Part shown: positions 1 to 4,572 of the stretch, one piece after another | How the letters are laid out: each line of letters begins with the position of its first letter | Position numbering within the stretch: the first letter of the stretch is position 1 | Assembly: GCA_934502905.1 (NCBI GenBank) | Contig: CAKSVK010000198.1 | Location: 1 to 6,021 of the forward strand | Source: an uncultured Chitinophagaceae bacterium | GTDB lineage: Bacteria > Bacteroidota > Bacteroidia > Chitinophagales > Chitinophagaceae | Reading direction: 5' to 3' | Length of the DNA stretch: 6,021 nt | Position numbers and translations under genes: made by a program | Notes under the pieces: model-generated | Database searches by the model: none | What the model saw: only the letters and a program-made list of their open reading frames with translations | What the model was told of the DNA's origin: nothing

Positions 1-30
1 ATCCTGCTTTTTATATATAAACAAGAATGG

Positions 31-576
31 TTATTCTGCTTTAGCTGCATCAGCATCCGTTGCTTCTGCTGCGGGTGCAGCCGCTTCCTGAGATTGGGTA
101 TCTTCTGGCTTTGCAGCGGCGCCATCAGCTTTCTTTGAAGAACGTCCGCGACGGGTTCTTTTGGTAGCTGTTGCCGCCTTATCTGTACCCTTCACATATA
201 CTTCATTGAAATCAACCAGCTCGATCAGTGCTGTTTCTGCATTATCCCCGAGACGTTTGCCCAACTTAATGATACGGGTATATCCACCGGGGCGCCCGGC
301 AACTTTCGGACCTACTACCGTAAACAATTCCCTCACTGCTTCTTTATTCTGCAACTGGCTGAACACCAGGCGGTGGTTATGGCTGATCTGCTCTTTGTTC
401 TCTGTTTTCTTTGTCTTGGTAATCAAAGGCTCCACATATATCCTGAGTGCCTTCGCTTTAGCCAGGGTAGTAACAATTCTCTTGTGGGTGATCAATGCAT
501 TGGCAAGGTTTTTCAACAATGCCTTCCTGTGGGAAGCCGTTCTGCTTAAATTATTGATTTTGTCTCCGTGACGCAT
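31..576 (-). CDS. rplQ: 50S ribosomal protein L17 (bL17) with Ala/Glu-rich C-terminal tail
   Basis: bL17 is a structural protein of the large ribosomal subunit, near the peptide exit tunnel. The N-terminus [12 protein letters not shown] and the following [15 protein letters not shown] are the family signature. The GRPGGYTRI block (about residues 94-102) and the ALIELVDFN strand (116-124) close the L17 core at about residue 127. The protein is 181 aa against 127 in E. coli. The extra part is a basic patch (about 139-149, [11 protein letters not shown]) followed by about 30 residues rich in Ala, Glu, Asp and Gln. Such low-complexity L17 tails are common in Bacteroidota and are probably disordered. 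It is the last gene of the alpha operon here, 112 nt after rpoA, which is its usual position. The ATG is preceded by an A-rich leader without a Shine-Dalgarno sequence. The identification is secure; the function of the tail is unknown. Confidence 0.97.
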   Translation of the reverse strand: MRHGDKINNLSRTASHRKALLKNLANALITHKRIVTTLAKAKALRIYVEPLITKTKKTENKEQISHNHRLVFSQLQNKEAVRELFTVVGPKVAGRPGGYTRIIKLGKRLGDNAETALIELVDFNEVYVKGTDKAATATKRTRRGRSSKKADGAAAKPEDTQSQEAAAPAAEATDADAAKAE

Positions 577-662
577 GACTGTTTGTTTTAACCCCGTTGA
601 TCATCTCACCGGGATGGTTTTTAAATACCAACCTGTACCGTGTCAAGGAATTACAGGCGGGC

Positions 663-679
663 TCTGTGCAAAGCACAGA
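663..679 (-). other. Short hairpin in the rpoA-rplQ gap
   Basis: A perfect 7-bp inverted repeat (TCTGTGC / GCACAGA) with a 3-nt loop begins about 10 nt after the rpoA stop codon on the transcribed strand, and an outer G-U pair could add one more. No T-run follows on the minus strand, so it does not look like an intrinsic terminator. A second, weaker hairpin lies nearer rplQ: 612-618 pairs with 627-633 over 7 positions with one mismatch and an 8-nt loop. Either could be an RNA processing or stability element between the last two genes. The structure is seen in the sequence; any role is inference. Confidence 0.35.
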
Positions 680-688
680 AATTATGAT

Positions 689-1693
689 CTATAATAATTC
701 TTCTTTATCCAGGCCCAGCTTGGCAAGATCCATTCCGAAGTGCAGGCTTCTTTCCCCCAGCACCTGCTCAATTTCAGCCAGGGATTTCTGACCGAAGTTG
801 CGGAATTTCATCAGGTCTTCCTGCTCATATTGTACCAGTTCGCTCAAACTGTTGATCTTTGCAGCCTTCAGACAGTTGAACGCACGTACGCTCAGATCCA
901 GGTCTTCCAGCGGTGTTTTTAATACCTTACGCAACTGAAGTACCTGCTCATCTACCACGTCTTCTTTTTTATCTTCTTTGCTGTCGAAAGTGATATTTTC
1001 GTCAGTAATGATCATCAGGTGCTGGATGAGTATACGGGAAGCCTGCTTAACAGCTTCTTCCGGGTGAATGGTTCCATCAGTATGTACTTCCATCATCAGC
1101 TTTTCGTAGTCAGTTCTTTGCTCTACACGGAAGTTTTCAATACTGTATTTCACATTCTTTATGGGTGTGAAAATAGCATCTGTCGGAATATATCCGAACG
1201 GAGCATCTTTTACCTTATTATCTTCAGAAGGAACGTACCCCCTGCCCTTGCCGATAGTGATCTCTATGTTCAGCTTGGCAGAAGGATCCAGTGTACAGAT
1301 CAGCAGCTCGGGATTCATTATCTGGAATGAACCGGTTGCTTCTCCTATATTGGCGGCAGTAAACTCACTTTTTCCTTTAATGGAAATGGTCAGCTTTTCC
1401 TGGTTTACATCCGTATCAAGGATTTTTTTGAAACGAACCTGCTTCAGGTTAAGGATAATTTCGGTAACGTCTTCTGTAACACCGGGAAGTGTTGCAAATT
1501 CATGATCAGCTCCTTCAATAAAAATCCCAACAATTGCATATCCTTCCAGTGAGTTCAATAAAACACGACGAAGCGCGTTTCCGATAGTAACACCGTATCC
1601 CGGCTCTAACGGACGGAACTCAAATGATGCTTCAAATTCATTGACTTTCTGAAGTATTATTTTGTCCGGCTTTTGGAAATTTAAAATGGCCAT
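689..1693 (-). CDS. rpoA: DNA-directed RNA polymerase subunit alpha
   Basis: The alpha subunit dimerises to nucleate RNA polymerase assembly and uses its C-terminal domain to contact upstream promoter DNA and regulators. Both domains are present in 334 aa. The N-terminal domain (about 1-235) has GVTIGNALRRVLLNSLEG at 34-51; its second Arg (R43) and L46 match E. coli R45 and L48, which are needed for dimerisation and assembly. It also has GRGYVP (150-155) and VEQRTDYEKL (190-199). An acidic linker (about 238-250) leads to the C-terminal domain (about 262-330). There R270, N273, C274, G301, K303 and S304 correspond to the E. coli DNA-contact residues R265, N268, C269, G296, K298 and S299, so UP-element binding chemistry looks conserved. 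It lies between rpsD and rplQ, as in most bacterial alpha operons. The ATG is fixed by the conserved N-terminus and follows an A-rich leader without a Shine-Dalgarno sequence. Confidence 0.98.
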   Translation of the reverse strand: MAILNFQKPDKIILQKVNEFEASFEFRPLEPGYGVTIGNALRRVLLNSLEGYAIVGIFIEGADHEFATLPGVTEDVTEIILNLKQVRFKKILDTDVNQEKLTISIKGKSEFTAANIGEATGSFQIMNPELLICTLDPSAKLNIEITIGKGRGYVPSEDNKVKDAPFGYIPTDAIFTPIKNVKYSIENFRVEQRTDYEKLMMEVHTDGTIHPEEAVKQASRILIQHLMIITDENITFDSKEDKKEDVVDEQVLQLRKVLKTPLEDLDLSVRAFNCLKAAKINSLSELVQYEQEDLMKFRNFGQKSLAEIEQVLGERSLHFGMDLAKLGLDKEELL

Positions 1694-1789
1694 ATTTAAA
1701 TTTCAGTTTTAAGTTTTTATATCCTTTGTGTTGAACGCTGGATATTATGAATAATAGAAAAACTATCTCTTAATTCAGGCGCTCAGCTA

Positions 1790-2395
1790 CTACTTAGAGT
1801 ATAACTCTACTATCAGCTGTTCTTTGATGTTCTCAGGAACGCTTTCCCTTTCAGGATAAGTAATGAAAGTACCGGTCAAAGTTCCTTCGTTCCAGTCCAG
1901 CCAGTTGAATTTCGGGTTCTTGCCTTTTACCTGGCTCGTTACCGATGTATTTTCACGGCTTTTATCTTTCAGGCTGATGATATCGCCTGCTTTCAGTCTG
2001 AAAGAAGGAATATTCACAACTTCACCGTTAACGGTAATATGCTTGTGAGATACCAGTTGTCTTGCTGCAGGACGGGAAGGAGCAATTCCAAGACGGTATA
2101 CGGTGTTGTCCAACCTTGCTTCCAGCAGCCTGATCAGGTTGGCACCGGTAACGCCACCCAAACGGGAAGCTTCTTCAAACGTTTTGCGGAACTGGCGCTC
2201 CAGCAACCCGTATGTATATTTTGCTTTTTGTTTTTCTTTTAACTGAAGCGCATATTCTCCCGGCGCTTTACGTTTTTTAGAAGGACCATGCTGCCCGGGA
2301 GGAAAGCTGCTTTTGGTAAGCCATTTGCCATTGCCCAGGATGGGCTCTCCGAAAATGCGTGAAATTCTTGTTTTTGGGCCTGTGTAACGTGCCAT
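1790..2395 (-). CDS. rpsD: 30S ribosomal protein S4 (uS4), zinc-free type
   Basis: uS4 binds 16S rRNA early in 30S assembly, helps control decoding accuracy, and in several bacteria represses its own mRNA. The product is 201 aa, the normal length. The N-terminus MARYTGPKTRISR and the FPPGQHG motif (31-37) are typical. The RNA-binding S4 domain covers about 92-155, with the ARLDNTVYRLGIAPSRPAAR block (93-112) and VSHKHITVNG (115-124). The N-terminal region contains no cysteine at all, so this is the C-minus form that lacks the zinc-binding cysteines of some S4 proteins. It follows rpsK after an unusually long 154-nt gap that contains two sets of inverted repeats, which are annotated separately as possible autoregulatory RNA. 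The ATG follows an A-rich stretch with no Shine-Dalgarno sequence. Confidence 0.98.
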   Translation of the reverse strand: MARYTGPKTRISRIFGEPILGNGKWLTKSSFPPGQHGPSKKRKAPGEYALQLKEKQKAKYTYGLLERQFRKTFEEASRLGGVTGANLIRLLEARLDNTVYRLGIAPSRPAARQLVSHKHITVNGEVVNIPSFRLKAGDIISLKDKSRENTSVTSQVKGKNPKFNWLDWNEGTLTGTFITYPERESVPENIKEQLIVELYSK

Positions 2396-2422
2396 AGTTT
2401 TTATTTTGATTTTTTAGTTTCA

Positions 2423-2459
2423 GTGCACGATCATTAAAAATCTAAAATCAATCGTACAC
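2423..2459 (-). promoter_or_regulatory. Hairpin in the rpsD leader, candidate translational control element
   Basis: On the transcribed strand, GUGUACGAU (2459-2451) can pair with AUCGUGCAC (2431-2423). This gives a 9-bp stem with one internal U-G pair and a 19-nt A/U-rich loop. A further G-U pair is possible at the base and a U-G pair at the loop side. The stem ends 27 nt before the rpsD ATG, and the sequence between is A-rich and unstructured. It is the most stable-looking simple hairpin among the operon's gaps. S4 is a known autogenous regulator in E. coli and Bacillus, so a role in rpsD control is plausible. No resemblance to the described S4-binding RNAs was demonstrated. The stem is seen; the role is inferred. 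Confidence 0.45.
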
Positions 2460-2470
2460 CCGTTTTGAAA

Positions 2471-2539
2471 TTTCTGATTGGATGATTTGGTGATTGCTGA
2501 TTTGTTCTAAAATCAGAAAATCTCTCCATCAGCAATCAG
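2471..2539 (-). repeat. Imperfect palindrome of TGATT/AATCA words, with pseudoknot potential, in the rpsK-rpsD gap
   Basis: Two perfect inverted repeats are interleaved here. An 11-bp pair is formed by 2491-2501 and 2528-2538 (TGATTGCTGAT / ATCAGCAATCA). A 9-bp pair is formed by 2471-2479 and 2511-2519 (TTTCTGATT / AATCAGAAA). The order is A-B-A'-B', the topology of an H-type pseudoknot with connecting segments of 8, 9 and 11 nt. The same segment can instead fold as one long imperfect hairpin, with 2474-2479 pairing with 2534-2539 outside and a 7-bp stem 2497-2503 / 2510-2516 with a 6-nt loop inside. The left half is built of TGATT words and the right half of AATCA words. It could therefore be a low-complexity intergenic palindrome rather than a selected RNA. 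It begins 11 nt after the rpsK stop codon. Confidence 0.5.
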
Positions 2540-2549
2540 CAATATATAA

Positions 2550-2954
2550 TTATACTCTTCTCTTTTTAGGAGGACGGCAACCATTGTGGGGAAGTGGTGT
2601 GATATCTTTGATAGAGCTCACTTCAATACCACTGGTAGCGATCGCGCGGATGGCGCCTTCACGTCCGGCTCCCGGTCCTTTTACAAACACATCCACTCTT
2701 TTCAAACCTGCGTCCATTGCAACTTTTGCTGCGTCTGAAGCTGCCATCTGTGCTGCATATGGTGTATTTTTCTTGGAACCTCTGAATCCCATCTTACCCG
2801 CGCTGCTCCAACTGATCACCTGCCCGTTTTTATTGGTCAGGCTGATGATGATATTGTTGAAAGTAGCGGAGATGTGCGCATCGCCATAGGCGTCTACTTT
2901 CACGATCCTTTTTTTGGCAGCGGCTTTTGCGCTGTTTTGCTGTCCTTTAGCCAT
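2550..2954 (-). CDS. rpsK: 30S ribosomal protein S11 (uS11)
   Basis: uS11 sits on the platform of the small subunit and contributes to the mRNA exit region. The product is 134 aa, close to the family norm of about 129. A short Ala/Lys-rich leader (1-16) precedes the conserved body. Visible signatures are [15 protein letters not shown] (26-40), [19 protein letters not shown] (51-69), [15 protein letters not shown] (91-105) and the invariant end [18 protein letters not shown] (117-134). The HNG at 123-125 includes the Asn-Gly pair known to form isoaspartate in E. coli S11. It lies 91 nt after rpsM, in canonical operon order. The ATG is preceded by AACAATT with no Shine-Dalgarno sequence. Confidence 0.98.
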   Translation of the reverse strand: MAKGQQNSAKAAAKKRIVKVDAYGDAHISATFNNIIISLTNKNGQVISWSSAGKMGFRGSKKNTPYAAQMAASDAAKVAMDAGLKRVDVFVKGPGAGREGAIRAIATSGIEVSSIKDITPLPHNGCRPPKKRRV

Positions 2955-3045
2955 AATTGTTTACTTAGGTAATCTTTTAATGTTTGTTACTTATTGAACA
3001 GTCCCTCCCCGGGAAGTAAACCGGATCCGGCAACGGTTCTATATA

Positions 3046-3426
3046 TTACTTCTTGGTTGCTTTCTTCTTACCGGCTACTGTCTTACGTTTACCTTTACGG
3101 GTACGTGAGTTGGTACGGGTACGTTGCCCGCGCAACGGAAGGCCCTTACGGTGACGAAGCCCACGATAGCAGGCTATATCCAGCAGGCGCTTTATGTTCA
3201 TCTGCACTTCAGACCGCAACTGACCTTCTACCTTCAGCTCATTGGTAATAGTGCTGCGAATAGCATTCAGTTCATCATCATTCCATTCATGCACTTTTTT
3301 GCTCAAATCAATATTTGATTTGTTCAAAATGTACTGAGCAGTGGAGCGACCAATACCATAGATATAGGTAAGTCCTATTTCTCCCCTTTTATTTTTAGGT
3401 AAATCAACACCGGCAATACGAGCCAT
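3046..3426 (-). CDS. rpsM: 30S ribosomal protein S13 (uS13)
   Basis: uS13 is in the head of the small subunit, where it contacts P-site tRNA and forms intersubunit bridges. The 126-aa product begins [20 protein letters not shown], a near-canonical N-terminus. The helix-two-turns-helix core follows, with [10 protein letters not shown] (21-30), then the coiled helical part (about 45-85) containing the [11 protein letters not shown] block. The basic rRNA-binding block [20 protein letters not shown] (87-106) and a Lys-rich tail (111-126) reach the tRNA in known structures. It is the first long ribosomal-protein gene of this operon, 33 nt after rpmJ. In E. coli the S4 repressor site lies before rpsM, but the 33-nt gap here is too short and A/T-rich for a comparable structure. 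Confidence 0.98.
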   Translation of the reverse strand: MARIAGVDLPKNKRGEIGLTYIYGIGRSTAQYILNKSNIDLSKKVHEWNDDELNAIRSTITNELKVEGQLRSEVQMNIKRLLDIACYRGLRHRKGLPLRGQRTRTNSRTRKGKRKTVAGKKKATKK

Positions 3427-3459
3427 AAAGATTCTAAATTTTAAATTTCAAATTAATTA

Positions 3460-3576
3460 TTAACCTTGTCTTTGCTTAAAGCGGGGGTTCTTTTTATTGA
3501 TAACATACAATACCCCTTTCCTTCTCACGATTTTACAATCGGCACTACGCTTTTTAATGGATGCTCTTACTCTCAT
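3460..3576 (-). CDS. rpmJ: 50S ribosomal protein L36 (bL36), zinc-free type
   Basis: This is a 38-residue gene between infA and rpsM. Translation from the ATG at 3576 reads [20 protein letters not shown], then [18 protein letters not shown] and a TAA stop. It matches the whole of bL36, the smallest large-subunit protein, which binds 23S rRNA. Zinc-type L36 carries three Cys and one His. Here only Cys14 remains: the other positions are Ser11, Asn in the VINKKN segment and Arg/Phe in NPRFKQRQG. It should therefore be the zinc-independent form. The gene starts 11 nt after the infA stop and ends 33 nt before rpsM, so it is clearly co-transcribed. The leader is A-rich (ACTCAAAACA) with no Shine-Dalgarno sequence. 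Confidence 0.96.
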   Translation of the reverse strand: MRVRASIKKRSADCKIVRRKGVLYVINKKNPRFKQRQG

Positions 3577-3587
3577 TGTTTTGAGTT

Positions 3588-3806
3588 TTATTTGTATCTG
3601 AATATTATTCTTCCCCTGCTCAAATCATATGGACTCATCTCCACCCCTACTTTATCACCTGGTAAAATCCTGATGTAGTGCATCCTCATTTTCCCGGAAA
3701 TAGTAGCCAGAATTTCATGCCCGTTTTCCAGCTTCACCTTAAACATCGCGTTGGATAAGGCCTCTACGATAATTCCGTCCTGTTTAATGAGTGATTGTTT
3801 TGCCAT
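3588..3806 (-). CDS. infA: Translation initiation factor IF-1
   Basis: IF-1 occupies the A site of the 30S subunit during initiation and works with IF-2 and IF-3. The 72-aa product matches the family length exactly and consists of a single S1-like OB fold. Diagnostic segments are [20 protein letters not shown] (1-20), [20 protein letters not shown] (21-40), [20 protein letters not shown] (41-60) and the end [12 protein letters not shown]. It is the first gene of the operon here. In many Bacteroidota it follows map and secY, but at this locus the upstream 215 bp are non-coding, so infA is probably close to the transcription start. Two TAnnTTTG-type promoter candidates lie 17 and 89 bases before the ATG. 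The start follows CACCCAAAAACAAT with no Shine-Dalgarno sequence. Confidence 0.98.
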   Translation of the reverse strand: MAKQSLIKQDGIIVEALSNAMFKVKLENGHEILATISGKMRMHYIRILPGDKVGVEMSPYDLSRGRIIFRYK

Positions 3807-3822
3807 ATTGTTTTTGGGTGCG

Positions 3823-3830
3823 CAAAGATA
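3823..3830 (-). promoter_or_regulatory. Proximal infA promoter candidate (-7 element only)
   Basis: TATCTTTG on the minus strand is a perfect match to the Bacteroidota -7 consensus TAnnTTTG. Its 3' end is 16 nt before the infA ATG, so a transcript would have a leader of roughly 10 nt. No TTG occurs 17-23 nt upstream, where the -33 element is expected; that stretch is a plain A/T run. The element could work with the A/T-rich upstream DNA or be weak. The match is seen; activity is inferred. Confidence 0.5.
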
Positions 3831-3877
3831 CGACTATTATACTAAATATAAAAATATATACAGAGGATATTAAAAAT

Positions 3878-3892
3878 CCCCTGCATAAGGGG
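3878..3892 (-). other. Small C/G hairpin at the distal infA promoter start
   Basis: CCCCT and AGGGG form a perfect 5-bp stem around a 5-nt loop in otherwise A/T-rich DNA. It begins 2 nt after the distal -7 element, so transcription from that promoter would start in or next to its first arm. On the minus strand it is followed by ATTTTTA. It could cap the 5' end of the mRNA or be a weak attenuator. The stem is too short to call a terminator. Confidence 0.3.
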
Positions 3893-3894
3893 CG

Positions 3895-3923
3895 CAAAGT
3901 TACTAAAATAAGTTCAGAAACAA
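3895..3923 (-). promoter_or_regulatory. Distal promoter of the infA-rplQ operon (TTG-N18-TAACTTTG)
   Basis: On the minus strand TTG (3923-3921) is followed after 18 nt by TAACTTTG (3902-3895). This fits both elements and the 17-23 nt spacing of the promoter consensus described for Bacteroidota. It lies 89 bases before the infA ATG and would give a leader of about 80 nt. It shares the string CTTTGCGC with the proximal candidate 72 bp downstream. It is the better supported of the two promoters for the seven-gene operon. No experimental start is known from the sequence alone. Confidence 0.6.
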
Positions 3924-3925
3924 TG

Positions 3926-3957
3926 CTTTAAGACACTGAAAGAATCACTTTAAGACA
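3926..3957 (-). repeat. 10-bp direct repeat pair just upstream of the distal infA promoter
   Basis: CTTTAAGACA on the plus strand (TGTCTTAAAG on the transcribed strand) occurs at 3926-3935 and again, identically, at 3948-3957. The period is 22 bp, close to two helical turns. The nearer copy ends 2 nt before the TTG of the distal promoter. That is where an activator, or the alpha-subunit C-terminal domains, would bind. The repeat is seen directly; a regulatory role is inferred. Confidence 0.5.
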
Positions 3958-4021
3958 AACCAGGAACAGAGATAACAATTTGATTATCAATAAGTAACAA
4001 TATTTATCCGGGACTCGGGCG

Positions 4022-4465
4022 CTATTGCCTGCTTTTTACTTTACTCTTTTTTTCATAGACGGTCAGTGTAACCGGCTGCCTGCGGTAAGCTTTTACTTTT
4101 TTATCGTCCTGAAAAGCCGGTATCCACGGTGGCGATAGTTTTATCACCCGCATCACTTCCTCTTCAATTCCATACCCGATATCCGTTAAGGGTTCCAATT
4201 CTCCTATGGAACCATCGTAATCAATAACAAACTGAACGACCGCGGTATAAGTGCCGGGCGGTGCTGTTTTATAAATCTTCTTTATTTTCAGGTTATTGCT
4301 TATGAAACGTATCCACGCCTTTTCTCCGCCTTTGAAATAAGCGTCTTTTTCCACTTTGCCAGTTACAGGATTAATATAAACAGAGTCGGCAGTTTGGGCA
4401 AAGGAAACCCGGAACAGCAAACAAAACACTGCTGCTGTAAACAGGCAAAGGCGTTTTTTAAGCAT
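4022..4465 (-). CDS. Secreted TonB C-terminal-domain-like protein
   Basis: This is a 147-aa protein of unknown specific role. The start MLKKRLCLFTAAVFCLLF gives a typical signal peptide, with probable cleavage after SFA (residue 23), leaving a periplasmic protein of about 124 aa. Residues about 44-137 resemble the TonB C-terminal domain as found in many Bacteroidota proteins: FKGGEKAWIRFISNNL, then VVQFVIDYDGSIGEL, GIEEEVMRVIKLSPPWIPAF and a final strand PVTLTVYE. The segment usually read as PG-x-x-NG is altered to PAFQDDKK. It has no TonB-type N-terminal anchor and no Pro-rich linker, so it is unlikely to be a full energy transducer. An ATG at 4528 would extend the frame by 21 residues. It is rejected because it lies upstream of the promoter match at 4485-4515 and would bury the signal peptide. 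The gene is separate from the infA operon, although it points the same way. Confidence 0.8.
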   Translation of the reverse strand: MLKKRLCLFTAAVFCLLFRVSFAQTADSVYINPVTGKVEKDAYFKGGEKAWIRFISNNLKIKKIYKTAPPGTYTAVVQFVIDYDGSIGELEPLTDIGYGIEEEVMRVIKLSPPWIPAFQDDKKVKAYRRQPVTLTVYEKKSKVKSRQ

Positions 4466-4484
4466 AAGTATGATTATGTATAAA

Positions 4485-4515
4485 CAAATGTATTTGTTTG
4501 GCGCATATTTCCAAA
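4485..4515 (-). promoter_or_regulatory. Promoter of the TonB-domain-like gene (TTTG-N19-TACATTTG)
   Basis: On the minus strand TTTG (4515-4512) is followed after 19 nt by TACATTTG (4492-4485), matching both elements and the spacing of the Bacteroidota promoter consensus. The -7 element ends 19 nt before the ATG at 4465, which predicts a short leader of about 13 nt. It lies inside the longer version of the open frame, so it decides in favour of the internal start. Confidence 0.6.
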
Positions 4516-4572
4516 TGGTCAGATTCAAGCTTTTTTTGTACTTTACCTGCTTATTACAACTAACAAAACCTT

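Noticed and set aside
161..571. Plus-strand open frame opposite rplQ
   Set aside because: Antisense shadow of a certain ribosomal gene, with no recognisable domain and no promoter. The same holds for the other plus-strand frames over 597-3678 and the minus-strand frames inside the permease.
1719..1745. 6-bp inverted repeat ATATCC / GGATAT with a 15-nt loop in the rpsD-rpoA gap
   Set aside because: Short, A/T-rich and with a long loop; expected by chance in such sequence.
3431..3459. A/T-rich repeats of AAATTT type in the rpmJ-rpsM gap
   Set aside because: Simple low-complexity leader sequence of the kind seen before most starts here; no distinct structure.
3980..3990. Small palindrome TTGATTATCAA downstream of the TonB-domain-like gene
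   Set aside because: Only 5 bp around a single base and A/T-rich. It is not a terminator and is not linked to a promoter element.
4466..4528. N-terminal extension of the TonB-domain-like gene from an ATG at 4528
   Set aside because: It would place the promoter match inside the gene and put 21 residues ahead of a clear signal peptide.
4539..4546. TACTTTAC as a plus-strand -7 element for the permease
   Set aside because: Two mismatches to TAnnTTTG and no TTG at the expected distance. The permease promoter is not identified.
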